From positions 4,689,411-4,753,410 of the forward strand of contig NZ_CP036348.1 in assembly GCF_007753095.1 (NCBI RefSeq): DNA of 64,000 bases. Reading direction: 5' to 3'. Shown piece by piece: positions 17,633 to 27,599 of this stretch. The translations under genes were made by a program, and so were the position numbers. The stretch comes from Rosistilla carotiformis (lineage in GTDB: Bacteria > Planctomycetota > Planctomycetia > Pirellulales > Pirellulaceae). The first letter of the stretch is position 1. Each line of letters starts with the position of its first letter. The notes below the pieces were generated by a model. That model was not told where the DNA came from, did not search any database, and saw nothing but the letters and a program-made list of their open reading frames with translations.

Positions 17633-18976
17633 TCAGGTACTGAATTCCCTCCCGATAAAGGTCGTGTCGTGGCGACCTTCGATGAATTCAGGGTGCTCCA
17701 AAATCTTGCGGTGCAACGAAGCCGTGGTGGCGATTCCGCCCACTTCCAATTCGTACAACGCACGCAACATGCACGCGATCGCTTCTTGCCGCGTCGGGCG
17801 ATGAACGATCAATTTACCGATCATCGAATCGTAATACGGCGGAACGGTGTAGCCCGCGTAGACGTGGGAATCGAAGCGAACGCCGAGCCCTCCGGGGGCG
17901 AAAAACGATTCGATCTTGCCCGGGTTGGGCATGAAGTTTTTATCGGGGTTCTCGGCATTGATGCGACATTCGATCGCGGCCCCTTGGCTGACGATATCCG
18001 CCTGCGTGAAGGGCAACGGTTGTCCGGCAGCAACACAAATCTGTTGCTTGATCAGATCGATTCCCGTGACCATCTCCGTCACCGGGTGCTCGACTTGAAT
18101 GCGAGCATTGACTTCGATGAAGTAGAAGTCGTCGTTTTTATCGACGATAAATTCGACGGTTCCCGCGTTGTAGTAGTTGGCGTTTTGGATCAACCGAACC
18201 GCCGCGTCGCAAATCTCCTTGCGACGTTTTTCAGGCAACAGGGGTGACGGCGCCTCTTCGATCAATTTTTGATGGCGGCGTTGCACCGAACAATCGCGTT
18301 CGTGCAGATGCACCACGTTGCCTTGTTGATCGGCAATGATTTGCACTTCGATATGACGCGGCTGCTCGATAAACTTTTCCAGATAAACGCCCCCGTTGCC
18401 AAACGCGGCTTCGGCTTCTTGCCGTGCCTGTTGCAGCGCCGTTTCCAGCACGTCGGGTGTCTCGGCGACACGCATCCCTTTGCCACCGCCACCCGCGGTC
18501 GCTTTGATCAACACCGGGTAACCAATCGTTTTGGCGACCGCGAGGGCCTCTTCGGTGTCGGTCAACAAACCGTCGCTGCCCGGGACAACAGGGACTCCAG
18601 CGGACTGCGCCAGAGCGCGGGCGGTGTTCTTATCGCCCAGCATCTCCATCGATTCGGGCATCGGACCGATGAAATCGATGTTGCAGCTGCGGCAGACTTC
18701 GTTGAAGTCGGCGTTTTCGGCGAGGAAACCGTAGCCGGGGTGAATCGCTTCGGCGCCGCTAACTTCCGCCGCGCTGATCACTTGATCGATCCGCAAGTAG
18801 CTTTCCGAACTGCGTGCCGGCCCGATGCAATAGGCGGCGTCGGCCAATCGAACGTGCGCCGATTCGCGATCCGCTTCGCTGTACACAGCGACCGATTCAA
18901 TACCCATCTCGCGGCAGGCACGGATAATTCGCAGTGCAATTTCACCACGGTTTGCAATAAGGATCCGGTTATACAT
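17633..18976 (-). CDS. accC: Biotin carboxylase subunit of acetyl-CoA carboxylase
   Basis: AccC carboxylates the biotin on AccB using ATP and bicarbonate, the first half-reaction of fatty-acid synthesis. The 447-residue length fits the family. The start [20 protein letters not shown] is canonical. The ATP-grasp glycine loop is in [15 protein letters not shown], followed by [20 protein letters not shown] and [17 protein letters not shown]. The catalytic/metal segment [20 protein letters not shown] is complete. The in-frame extension to 19039 lacks conservation. It lies 153 bases downstream of accB in the same direction, the usual accB-accC order. Confidence 0.96.
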   Translation of the reverse strand: MYNRILIANRGEIALRIIRACREMGIESVAVYSEADRESAHVRLADAAYCIGPARSSESYLRIDQVISAAEVSGAEAIHPGYGFLAENADFNEVCRSCNIDFIGPMPESMEMLGDKNTARALAQSAGVPVVPGSDGLLTDTEEALAVAKTIGYPVLIKATAGGGGKGMRVAETPDVLETALQQARQEAEAAFGNGGVYLEKFIEQPRHIEVQIIADQQGNVVHLHERDCSVQRRHQKLIEEAPSPLLPEKRRKEICDAAVRLIQNANYYNAGTVEFIVDKNDDFYFIEVNARIQVEHPVTEMVTGIDLIKQQICVAAGQPLPFTQADIVSQGAAIECRINAENPDKNFMPNPGKIESFFAPGGLGVRFDSHVYAGYTVPPYYDSMIGKLIVHRPTRQEAIACMLRALYELEVGGIATTASLHRKILEHPEFIEGRHDTTFIGREFST

Positions 18977-19129
18977 CCGATTCAAATTTTCCAAAGTCAG
19001 GGCGATTGATCGCGCAGCCCAGGGAAGGCCTTTGCGCACGACAAGTCGCCGGCAGGTGAAAGCAAATGAGGGCTGACGCGCCCGACGCGGAGCGTGTCGG
19101 CGACGGCAGAACTTCGACCCAACGACGTG

Positions 19130-19591
19130 CTACGCCGAGGTGTCGATTTTAAACAGTGGTTTGCCGAAATCGACAGCTTCGCCATCTTTGGCCAAGACCG
19201 CGACGACTTTGCCCGAAATTTCGGCAGGGATTTCGTTGAAAACCTTCATCGCTTCGACGATGCAGATGGTCGTGTCGGCGTTGACCGAATCGCCCACTTT
19301 CACAAACGGAGCGGCTTCGGGGTTTGCTCGAGCATAAAACGTGCCGACCATCGGTGCCTTGATGATCGCAATGTTTGCCCCATCGGTGGCCGGTGCTGCG
19401 GCGGCAGCGGCCGGTGCTGCAGGTGCCGCGGCGGGAGCCATCATCATCGGTGCGGGAGCCGCAGCGAAACCACCACGGCAAAGTTTGATTTCTTTCTGGT
19501 CCTGCTTCAAATCGACTTCGGCAAGATTATGTTCTTCCATCAGCTCGACGAGCTTGCGGATCTGTTCGATATCAAAAACGTCGCCTGACAT
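19130..19591 (-). CDS. accB: Biotin carboxyl carrier protein
   Basis: AccB carries the biotin that shuttles carboxyl groups between AccC and the transferase. The N-terminal helix (IEQIRKLVELMEEHNLAEVD) is followed by a Pro/Ala-rich linker (about residues 45-75), then the biotinyl domain. IIKAPMVGTFYARANPEAAP leads to the biotinylated Lys in IVEAMKVFNEI, where Met-Lys-Val replaces the more usual Met-Lys-Leu/Met. It ends GKPLFKIDTSA. At 153 residues it is of normal length. An ATG two codons further upstream (19597) is also possible. Confidence 0.95.
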   Translation of the reverse strand: MSGDVFDIEQIRKLVELMEEHNLAEVDLKQDQKEIKLCRGGFAAAPAPMMMAPAAAPAAPAAAAAAPATDGANIAIIKAPMVGTFYARANPEAAPFVKVGDSVNADTTICIVEAMKVFNEIPAEISGKVVAVLAKDGEAVDFGKPLFKIDTSA

Positions 19592-19767
19592 GTTCACTCC
19601 GACAATGGGTTCTACAACGAATTCTTATATAAGCGTTTTCGCAGCGATTGGCATCGCAGTTCGTTGCGTTTTTTGACTTTTGGCCTGTATGAAGACGAGA
19701 CAGCCGACATCCTGATTTCTGGAATGCCGCTGATTGGGTTCACGCGGATTTCACACCGGGTCACTTT

Positions 19768-20853
19768 TTACAGGATAACGGTGCAATCATCGAGACCCTT
19801 TGGCAAACTCGATAAGACTTCGTGGCCATTTTCGGTCACCAAGACGTCATCTTCGATCCGCACCCCCACTTTGCCAGGAAAATAGATCCCCGGTTCGACG
19901 GTCACGACCATGCCAGGCTGCAATCTCCCCTCGGAAATCGCCGAAAGCCGCGGAGATTCATGCACTTGCAAACCAATCCCATGCCCCAAACTGTGGCTGA
20001 AATAGTCGCCAAAGCCGGCTGCGGCGATCACGTTGCGTGCCGCAGCGTCGACGGTTTTCAATTCCACCCCCGGACCGATCGCCTCGATCGCCGCCAGCTG
20101 TGCGTCTAAAACAACCGGATAAATCTCGGCCATTTCTGGCGATGGCCCGCCAATGGCCATCATCCGTGTCAAATCGCTCGTGTAACCGCCGAACCGAGCC
20201 CCCCAATCAAGTAGGATCGCAGGGTCTTCGCCGACGCGTCGCTGGCCAGGGTGGGCGTGCGGGAGCGCCGCGTTGGGACCGATCGCTGCGATCGTGGCAA
20301 ACCCGCAACCTTGGCCACCGAAGTAACGGATCCAGTGTTCGACCTCGTGGGCGATCTCCAGTTCGGTCTGCCCCAATCGCAAGGTCGATCCAATGGCGTT
20401 GAAAGTCCGTTCGGCAATCCGTACCGCTTCGCGGATCGTCGCGATCTCGTCGGGTTCCTTGATTTGCCGCAACTGCGGGACAAGCCCGTTGGTCGCGATC
20501 AAGTTCTTGTTGGATAGCGCGTCGCGGAAACCTTCCACCGCGGCCCAGCTGATGTCGTTTGCATCCAAACCGATCGTTTCGGCGGCGAAGTCGTCGATTG
20601 CTTGAGCGACCAATTGCGTCATCGTTCGATCGGGGCCACGCACAAACGCTTCGAACCCACTGCATTCGTCCGCAATTTGTGTTTCGTAGCGACGGTCGCT
20701 GAGGATCGCCGACCGATCGGCGGAGACCAATAGATAGCTGCTGTCGCCGGTGAACCCCGAAAGATAGCGGACATCGGTTTCGCCCGTCACCAACAAGCAA
20801 TCGACGGCTTGGTCGGCCAACAAATTGCGCAGTTTTTCAATACGTGTCGACAT
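19768..20853 (-). CDS. M24 metallopeptidase (Xaa-Pro aminopeptidase/prolidase type)
   Basis: A 361-residue cytoplasmic peptidase that removes residues next to proline. Residues about 1-125 are the creatinase-like N-terminal domain (YLSGFTGDSSYLLVSADRSA). The pita-bread catalytic domain follows, with ILLDWGARFGGYTSDLTRMM (two metal Asp), HSLGHGIGLQVHESP (metal His) and VVTVEPGIYFPGKVGVRIED (two metal Glu). All five metal ligands are in place. An in-frame ATG at 20877 would add 8 residues. It is the gene immediately upstream of accB, as in many bacteria where a PepP/PepQ-type gene precedes accBC. Confidence 0.93.
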   Translation of the reverse strand: MSTRIEKLRNLLADQAVDCLLVTGETDVRYLSGFTGDSSYLLVSADRSAILSDRRYETQIADECSGFEAFVRGPDRTMTQLVAQAIDDFAAETIGLDANDISWAAVEGFRDALSNKNLIATNGLVPQLRQIKEPDEIATIREAVRIAERTFNAIGSTLRLGQTELEIAHEVEHWIRYFGGQGCGFATIAAIGPNAALPHAHPGQRRVGEDPAILLDWGARFGGYTSDLTRMMAIGGPSPEMAEIYPVVLDAQLAAIEAIGPGVELKTVDAAARNVIAAAGFGDYFSHSLGHGIGLQVHESPRLSAISEGRLQPGMVVTVEPGIYFPGKVGVRIEDDVLVTENGHEVLSSLPKGLDDCTVIL

Positions 20854-21082
20854 CGATCCGAATCGCTCCGCTGGCATCTAAAGTCCTATGCTTGGGAAAA
20901 AGCCACCGCGGCGTGGCAAGACTGCCAATTTTCCCGCACGGCAAGCGCATCGTAGCGTCTCCCCCGCGACGACTCCAGTTGCCTGCCAGCTTTACCTCGC
21001 GAAATCACGAACTCCAACCGCAACCTTCATCACACGGCACGTCCGAAAGCACCGCCTCAAGGCGACTCGAAGTCGCGTCGAA

Positions 21083-22567
21083 TCAGTAAGCCCCTTCGCA
21101 GAATGCGACGGTCTTGATCGTTCGCAACAGGATGTAGCAATCCAGCCACACCGACCATGAACTGACATAGCGGCGATCGAGTTCGATGCGTCGTTCGTAC
21201 GTCGTGTTGTTGCGACCGTTGACTTGCCACAGGCCGGTCAGACCTGGCTGAACGGCGATGTAAAGCGGGTAGGCTTCCGCATATTTTTCGACTTCGGCCG
21301 ATACGATCGGACGCGGCCCGACGAGACTCATTTCGTCCATCAAGACGTTGATCAATTGAGGCAATTCATCGAGACTCGTCTTCCGCAAAATCGCTCCGAC
21401 GCGCGTGACACGCGGATCTTTTTTCAGCTTGTGGTCGAGCTCCCATTCACGTCGCAACTGCGGATTCTCGTCCAAATGCTGTTGCAAAACTTGGTCGGCA
21501 TTTTGAACCATCGTGCGAAACTTCCAGACCTGGATTTCGCGTCCGTACCGCCCCACACGGCGGTGCCGGTAGAAGATCGGTCCCGGGGCAGTCAATTTGA
21601 TCGCAAGACCGATCGCCACCATCACCGGAATCAAGACGGGGGTCGCCGCGATAACCGCGACCAAATCGAGGCAGCGTTTCAGCAGCAAATTCCCTGGCTG
21701 CAACAGCCCGTTTTCGGTGTGCGACAATGGAAACAGACCGGGACAACGCTCTTGGCTGTAGCCGCCCGAAGAAAATTCCAAACGCTCGATCAGCGGAATG
21801 TGCAGCCCCAGCTGCCCCATCGCCTTCTCGGAAAAATCATTCTGGTCGTCGGAAACCAGCAAACTCGGTGCGCCGACAGAGCGACAGATGTCGTGCAATT
21901 CAGCGGTCGGCCCCAGGTACTCCAAACCTCCGCTGTCGTGATCGTAGCTTTCCCAGTAGGGATCCGAACAGCGAACGTAGCCAAGCACTCGGTAGCCAAG
22001 CTTTGCCAAATTCCAGGGGCTTTGGCCGTTGAAGTATTCGGTTGCCGATTCGCCCACGACCACACATCGCATCCCCCACCACGTGGTTCGTGCGAGTTGT
22101 CGGCGAGCCACCCAGCGTGCGGCGGGCAAAGCCACGACACTGCCTGCCCAAAGCATTGCCAACATCGTCACGCTATGAGAATCGAACGTTGAAAATCCTA
22201 GAACTCCAATCGCCAACAAACATGTCGCAATCGAAGAAGCACACGTGTACCGCTTCAATTCGATCGCAGGATTCAGCCCGATCGCCGGATACAGTTGATA
22301 GGAAGCCAACAAAAGCACCCAACATAAACTGCCCGACATCACCGTGCCCAACGAAGCGTTTTCAAACGCGACGGGCAATCCAACCAGCGCTTCCAAGATC
22401 GTGATCAGAGAGACAACAACGGCAGCATCCACCGCAACCAACGGCAGCGAGGTTGCGAGCCTTTGCACCAGCAATCGTTTCCCTAAATAGATTGCAACCT
22501 CGGGTTCCAACCGCAATTCTGGAGTCCGTTCGACGGTCGCCGCATGTGACAGAAGCAAGGTAGTCAT
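21083..22567 (-). CDS. Undecaprenyl-phosphate sugar phosphotransferase (WcaJ/WbaP type)
   Basis: A 494-residue membrane enzyme that would start exopolysaccharide repeat-unit assembly by moving a sugar-1-phosphate onto undecaprenyl phosphate. Four hydrophobic segments lie in residues about 40-165 and a Rossmann-like CoA-binding-type region follows (GMRCVVVGESATEYFNGQSP). The catalytic bacterial-transferase domain starts at KRCLDLVAVIAATPVLIPV, then PGPIFYRHRRVGRYGREI, WKFRTM, DELPQLINVLMDEMSLVGPR and QPGLTGLWQVNGRNNTTYER. It ends with the usual amphipathic tail. No other glycan genes are adjacent, so the sugar is unknown. The start at 22567 omits a 50-residue non-conserved upstream frame. Confidence 0.9.
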   Translation of the reverse strand: MTTLLLSHAATVERTPELRLEPEVAIYLGKRLLVQRLATSLPLVAVDAAVVVSLITILEALVGLPVAFENASLGTVMSGSLCWVLLLASYQLYPAIGLNPAIELKRYTCASSIATCLLAIGVLGFSTFDSHSVTMLAMLWAGSVVALPAARWVARRQLARTTWWGMRCVVVGESATEYFNGQSPWNLAKLGYRVLGYVRCSDPYWESYDHDSGGLEYLGPTAELHDICRSVGAPSLLVSDDQNDFSEKAMGQLGLHIPLIERLEFSSGGYSQERCPGLFPLSHTENGLLQPGNLLLKRCLDLVAVIAATPVLIPVMVAIGLAIKLTAPGPIFYRHRRVGRYGREIQVWKFRTMVQNADQVLQQHLDENPQLRREWELDHKLKKDPRVTRVGAILRKTSLDELPQLINVLMDEMSLVGPRPIVSAEVEKYAEAYPLYIAVQPGLTGLWQVNGRNNTTYERRIELDRRYVSSWSVWLDCYILLRTIKTVAFCEGAY

Positions 22568-23150
22568 GGCAAAATTCGAAGGTTTACAAAGTGGTTCAAG
22601 ATTGAAAATCAGAGGGCTCCCAGACGCCGCCCGCCCTGAGAATCGCTGACAAGAAATCGCGTCCTGGCACGCCGTTGGCGGGCACAAACATCCGAATTTG
22701 CTAACTTCCGCCAACACAAGCCAACGTTGCCGAGTCTGTTTGCCCGAATTCTCAAGTCAAATCCAGAACGCAATGAACCGACGAGATAGTTCATCCAAGC
22801 GGTTCAAGGTCCTAAAACCGTTACAACCCGAATCGCCTCTCTGACCAAAAGTAGGGGGAGCAAACGGCCCCATCCTCACCATCGGCACAACCCACCAACA
22901 CCTCGCTTTGCTACAACTGCACACGCTCGGCGTATCAAAAACCCCTCAACCCACAAAAGCCGAACTTGGACCGAGTGGGCTGGCCGCAATTCAACCGATT
23001 CGCACAGCATTCTTCGAAAAATCGCCAACACGCTCCGATAGAGCTATTCGACGGGAACTAACGTCTAGAGGAAGGGGCAACCCCCTCGATCCGGCTAGCT
23101 ATGAGAGACAGCCGGAGTTCTCACCATCGATACACTTACAGGCATTTGCA
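22568..23150. other. Divergent intergenic region
   Basis: About 580 bases separate the sugar transferase (minus) from the porin gene (plus), so both promoters should lie here. Short frames are present on both strands, without motifs. A plus-strand frame open from 22908 into the porin shows no conserved features before 23151. I found no convincing operator or RNA. Confidence 0.45.
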
Positions 23151-24548
23151 ATGACGGACCGAACACGGAAGTTCGCGCCCTTGATGGGCACCGCATGGGC
23201 TGGGATCCCCACTCTCCTCGTGTTGCTACTTGGAATCGTTGGGAGCCCACTTCCGACCTTCGCACAGACCAACGCATGCGATTGCCCCCCCCTAATTTCC
23301 TGCGACAGCGGGTGCGATGGCTGCGGCGGGTGCGACGGTTGCGCCGTCGACGCCGGTTGCGGTTGCCTTGGGTGCGAAGGGCTTGGTTCGTGTGAGCTTT
23401 GCAAATCGCTCCACCGGATCCGCGCATCATTTGCCGATTGCGGGATCACGATGCAAAACAACGTGACCCAGTTCTACATGGGGAACACCAGCGGCGGCCT
23501 CGAAACCGGATTCGATTACGCGCGGCACGGCGACTACGTAATGAACTTCGATTTCGGCAAGATGGGCGTTCAAGAAGGCCTGTTCCTGAAGCTACGTGCC
23601 GAACATCGCATGGGCGACTCCGTTTCGCAAATCACTGGCGCCCTGTTGCCTGCCACGATCGCCGCAGACCTTCCGGTCTCCGACAGCGAACATGTCTACC
23701 TGACCAACGTCTTGGTAACGCAAGCCCTGTCGGAGAACTTCATCATGTTCGCCGGAAAGATGGACACGCTTGATGGTGACATGAACGCATTCGCGCACGG
23801 CCGCGGCGTTCGTCAGTTCTCCAACATGGCCTTTGTCAGTTCGTCGATCGCGCTTCGCAGCGTCCCCTATTCGACCCTGGGGGCCGGGTTTGCATTCCTG
23901 AACGAAGGCGAACCGCTGTTGACGTTCCTGGTCCTGAACCCGACAGACACCGCCAACACGACGGGCTTCAGCGAGCTGTTCAGCGAAGGGGTGACCCTGT
24001 CGACCGAATTGCGTCTGCCAACCAACTTCTTTGGCCTGCCCGGGCATCAACTGTTTGGTGGAACCTGGAGCAGCCGCGACTATGTTTCGATCGGACAAGA
24101 TCCTCGCATCATTCTTCCCGATGTTACCATCGAACGCCACGCCGGATCGTGGTCGCTGTACTGGAACTGCGATCAGTATCTGGTTTCCGATTCGCGTAAC
24201 CCGTCGCGAGGCTGGGGCTACTTTGCTCGCGCCGGCATCGCCGACGAATCGACCAATCCGATCGGATACTTCCTATCGGCAGGTTTGGGCGGATCGAGCC
24301 CCTTGCGAAGTCGAACCGCCGATTCGTTTGGCGTCGGATACTACTACTCCGGAACCAGCGACAAAGTGGGCCCCTTGTTAGAAACCGTTGCCGGTCCGAT
24401 TGGTGACGGCCAAGGTGTTGAACTGTTCTACAACGTCGCTGTGACTCGAGCGATCACGATTACGCCCGACTTCCAAGTCCTTTCGCAAGCTCGCAAAGAA
24501 CTGGATCCGGCGGTTGTCGCCGGCGTGCGGATGAACATCGCGTTCTAA
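23151..24548 (+). CDS. OprB-like carbohydrate porin with Cys-rich N-terminus
   Basis: A 465-residue outer-membrane protein. The signal peptide (IPTLLVLLLGIVGSPLPTFAQT) ends near residue 40. A 47-residue segment with about 14 cysteines follows (CDCPPLISCDSGCDGCGGCD and onward). The beta-barrel part reads ITMQNNVTQFYMGNTSGGLE, GLFLKLRAEHRMGDS, FAGKMDTLDGDMNAF, GRGVRQFSNMAF and a C-terminal aromatic residue (MNIAF), typical of OprB-type sugar porins. The start at 23151 was chosen because the signal peptide begins there; the frame is open upstream to 22908. A Cys-rich spacer before a porin barrel is unusual outside planctomycetes and could be disulfide-linked. Confidence 0.82.
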   Translation: MTDRTRKFAPLMGTAWAGIPTLLVLLLGIVGSPLPTFAQTNACDCPPLISCDSGCDGCGGCDGCAVDAGCGCLGCEGLGSCELCKSLHRIRASFADCGITMQNNVTQFYMGNTSGGLETGFDYARHGDYVMNFDFGKMGVQEGLFLKLRAEHRMGDSVSQITGALLPATIAADLPVSDSEHVYLTNVLVTQALSENFIMFAGKMDTLDGDMNAFAHGRGVRQFSNMAFVSSSIALRSVPYSTLGAGFAFLNEGEPLLTFLVLNPTDTANTTGFSELFSEGVTLSTELRLPTNFFGLPGHQLFGGTWSSRDYVSIGQDPRIILPDVTIERHAGSWSLYWNCDQYLVSDSRNPSRGWGYFARAGIADESTNPIGYFLSAGLGGSSPLRSRTADSFGVGYYYSGTSDKVGPLLETVAGPIGDGQGVELFYNVAVTRAITITPDFQVLSQARKELDPAVVAGVRMNIAF

Positions 24549-24577
24549 GAGGCCCTCGCAACCCAAGGGGCACCGAC

Positions 24578-25645
24578 CTAGCGGGTGCGTTGCGAATGAT
24601 GCTTGCGGTTGAAGATCTCAGGATCGAACGGATCGACAACCGTTGGTAAACGTTGCGGCTGGGATTCCCCCGCCGGTTCGACCGGCAGCGGATTCTGCTG
24701 CGGCGTTGGCATCGCATCGACAGCGACCAACGATGCGTTGGCTTGCTGCTGGTCGAAAGGACTGATGGCGGCGCTGGTGGGAATGGGCATCGCACTCGGT
24801 TCGGCTGCCGGCGGCGCGATGGCGAACTGGCTGCACCAATAGGCGAGGCTTGCGAATGCACTGGCTTGCGATTTCCCAAGCGGTGCCTCATCGGAACCAC
24901 CATGCCCACGCTGCGAATACTCTAACAATGGACTCTTCATCGGGTCGCTGGTATCGATCCAAGTGACCACGTGCTGCAGATTCCGGTGCGTCATCGACGC
25001 CGAAACGCGACTGATGCCAGGCAGACGCAGCAACGAAAACTTTCCTTCGCTTCCGCTGTCGTGGCACGCACCGCAACGATTCATCAAGATCGGTTGAACG
25101 ACACGCGTGAACTGTTGCGTTGCCAACGGTGAGATATGGACATGATCGGCAACACGCGGCGCCACCGCGGGCTCTTCGGCAGTCACCTGTTGGACGTTAT
25201 CCGATAACAATCGCAGCTGTTGTTCCAAGCGTTGTGCTTCCCCATTTCCGGGCGACAACTCGTACACCTGCATCAATTCGTTTGCCGATTCACGATACAA
25301 GCCGTTGTTTAAACACCAGCGTGCATCGATCAGATGGTTCCGAATGCTGGGACGGTCGCGTTGATCGAGTCGGAATTGGTAGAGCGCCTTCAAGTTCGGC
25401 CCCCAACACAACACGCGATCAACAGGCATCCGGATAATCCCGCCGTCGGCTTGTTCGATGACGATCCGGTCGCCTTCTTGCTGAGCCCGACCAAAGAGCA
25501 CTTGATCGTTATTCAATAGCACCGTCGATTGATCGGTTGGCTGATCGTCGGCTGGCAGGCTTCCAGGCAACGCAACAATCGCAACGACGCTAAGCAGCAA
25601 ACTTAGGAGGGGCGAAGATTCGATAGGAGGTGCGATCCACTTCAT
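24578..25645 (-). CDS. Exported cytochrome c-like (CxxCH) protein
   Basis: A 355-residue protein with a signal peptide (LLSLLLSVVAIVALPGSLPA). A short beta-rich region follows (STVLLNNDQVLFGRAQQEGD), then a tetratricopeptide-like helical part (HLIDARWCLNNGLYRESANE). A single heme-attachment motif, NRCGACHDS, lies near residue 210 within QPILMNRCGACHDSGSEGKF, the form seen in planctomycete-type cytochrome c domains. The C-terminal 70 residues are Pro/Ala/Gln-rich. It is convergent with the porin gene (30 bases apart) and downstream of the BBP7 gene on the same strand. Whether heme is bound is inferred from the motif only. The longer frame to 25786 lacks a signal peptide. Confidence 0.75.
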   Translation of the reverse strand: MKWIAPPIESSPLLSLLLSVVAIVALPGSLPADDQPTDQSTVLLNNDQVLFGRAQQEGDRIVIEQADGGIIRMPVDRVLCWGPNLKALYQFRLDQRDRPSIRNHLIDARWCLNNGLYRESANELMQVYELSPGNGEAQRLEQQLRLLSDNVQQVTAEEPAVAPRVADHVHISPLATQQFTRVVQPILMNRCGACHDSGSEGKFSLLRLPGISRVSASMTHRNLQHVVTWIDTSDPMKSPLLEYSQRGHGGSDEAPLGKSQASAFASLAYWCSQFAIAPPAAEPSAMPIPTSAAISPFDQQQANASLVAVDAMPTPQQNPLPVEPAGESQPQRLPTVVDPFDPEIFNRKHHSQRTR

Positions 25646-25700
25646 GCGGTGACGGTAGCGATTATAGGACCGCGGGGTCAATAGAATGACGATGAATTCT

Positions 25701-27389
25701 CTAGTACGCGAATTGCAAACCGAAATCGACGGCGTGAACCCGCAAATCGCTGACCTTCCAAGGCATGGTGGGGGCTGGCAACCCACTGAGTCCGCCGGCC
25801 GCCAACTGGCTGAGATTTAAATTTGTGTCGATCTGGTCCCCAGGCCGGACCACACGGCTCCAATAGATAAAGTCGTACCCGACGTGCGCCGACCAGCCGC
25901 GTGTCAATTGAAACCCGACGTCCAGCCCCAGCTGTGGAATCATCGTGAATTCATTCCCTTCGTACACGCCACGATTCGATTCCAGCACCAACAATCCGGT
26001 GTTGACGGTACTGACGTCGTCTCCGCCCGCCAACGGCACGGTCGTGGTCGTGCTTCCATCCAAAGTCGCCGTTGCGCGGTTGTTGCCGAAGCCTAGTTTC
26101 ATCATCATCCCGACCGACCAGCGACGATGCCTGGCGTGCAAGTCCGCCCCCAAGACAAAGCTGCTTATCTGGTTGTCGGTATCGAACCGGTCCGATTCTG
26201 CTATCGTGGTTCCTACAGCCAGCCCCAACGATGAGTCCAGTGTTCGTTTGAAATCTTGGACCTGTACTGATTCTTCGAGTTCGTGATAGTTGTAGCCAGC
26301 GAACAGGCGGATCTGACGGCAATCGCTGCGATCGATCACTTGATAAGCCACCAGCCCACCTCCTTGCATCTGCGTACTAGCGGAAACGGAGATGTTTCCT
26401 TCCAGCACGCCGGGAAATGCGACCAATTCCGCATTGGGCCCCATCGCCCCCGATTCGACACTGTAAAACGGACGCGCCAGAATCCCGGCACCGTCGCTGT
26501 TGGCGTTAAACGAATCGCTAGTCTTGCCCAAAAAGAAATAGCTCAATTCGATCGTCTTCATCCCGCTAGGATCCAGCACGCGGCTTAACGAAAACCGGCT
26601 TCCCGATCGGGTGCCATCGACCACCGTCTGCTGGCCAAACAATACCCGCGTGTTCGGTTCGCCCAGAATTCCCGCGTCCGTGCGGGGCGTCCCCGCTTGG
26701 CTGCTGGTTACCAACGCGGGGATATCAAACCCCGACATCGACCAAAGCAGATATTCGGCGCTGAAGGTCCATGTGGCCTGGCAGTAGTTGATTCCCGACG
26801 CGCCGCAATTGCCTCCACAATTGGCGCAACCACCGACAATAGCCCCTTCGCCTCCATAGTCTTCATACACCTCGCCATCCATCGATTCGATCAACATCGG
26901 ATCGAAGCTGGCCCGAGCAACGCGTCCCACTGGATTCCCGGCACCGACAAGGTTCGCTGACGGCGGGACGTCCAATCCCGGTGGGATCTGAAACGGCGCG
27001 GGCTCCTGCGGTAGCGATTCTTCTTCGTGCGAGGCCAACGCGATCTGCGACCCTGCCGCCGCGCCGCCCTCCTGCGAAGCGTTGTCGGTCGGTGGCGCAA
27101 TGTCACCACCCGACAGATCATCCGCGAATGGGTCGTTGGTCGATCGGCGGGGCAATTCCTGCGTCGCAGGCTTCGCCGGCGGCTGCGTATCGCGATTAGG
27201 AACCGCGGTCCCCGGCTTGCGGTAGGGACGCCACATGTCCGCCGATTGGTTCGACGAAGGAGGCTGCGCGACCGCAATGCTGCTCATCAGCCAGATAACC
27301 ACAAACAGGCTCCACCCCACACGCAACGGATAACCGGAGAACGTATCAGGCGAAACCGTCGGGCAACGCGATGTAGAGAATGAAATCAT
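25701..27389 (-). CDS. BBP7-family outer-membrane beta-barrel protein
   Basis: A 562-residue exported protein. The signal peptide is YPLRVGWSLFVVIWLMSSIAVAQ. Residues about 45-175 are Pro/Ser/Gln-rich and likely unfolded. GGCANCGGNCGASGINYC precedes the barrel. FSAEYLLWSMSGFDIPALVT opens the BBP7 domain (beta-barrel porin 7, planctomycete-specific), and IRLFAGYNYHELEESVQV, IPQLGLDVGFQLTRGWSAHV, GYDFIYWSRVVRPGDQIDTN and a final Phe-Ala-Tyr complete it. The barrel lengths suit an outer-membrane protein. The start at 27389 is one of several in-frame ATGs; 27449 would lengthen the signal region. Confidence 0.85.
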   Translation of the reverse strand: MISFSTSRCPTVSPDTFSGYPLRVGWSLFVVIWLMSSIAVAQPPSSNQSADMWRPYRKPGTAVPNRDTQPPAKPATQELPRRSTNDPFADDLSGGDIAPPTDNASQEGGAAAGSQIALASHEEESLPQEPAPFQIPPGLDVPPSANLVGAGNPVGRVARASFDPMLIESMDGEVYEDYGGEGAIVGGCANCGGNCGASGINYCQATWTFSAEYLLWSMSGFDIPALVTSSQAGTPRTDAGILGEPNTRVLFGQQTVVDGTRSGSRFSLSRVLDPSGMKTIELSYFFLGKTSDSFNANSDGAGILARPFYSVESGAMGPNAELVAFPGVLEGNISVSASTQMQGGGLVAYQVIDRSDCRQIRLFAGYNYHELEESVQVQDFKRTLDSSLGLAVGTTIAESDRFDTDNQISSFVLGADLHARHRRWSVGMMMKLGFGNNRATATLDGSTTTTVPLAGGDDVSTVNTGLLVLESNRGVYEGNEFTMIPQLGLDVGFQLTRGWSAHVGYDFIYWSRVVRPGDQIDTNLNLSQLAAGGLSGLPAPTMPWKVSDLRVHAVDFGLQFAY

Positions 27390-27599
27390 GAGGGCGATCA
27401 CGAAAACTTTGGAAACATGTTCGTTCAGAACTTGCCGGATGCCCCCCAACGCATCGTTCTCACGATCGGGGAGCCATCACATCAAGCGACGGGAGTTTGG
27501 GAAAAATTTCCCACACTCGTCAACGTCGACTTGAGCCAAAGTTTAGAAATGTGTCGATTTCGGCCAACTTATGTTTGCCAGCAATCGCCCCACTCGCGA

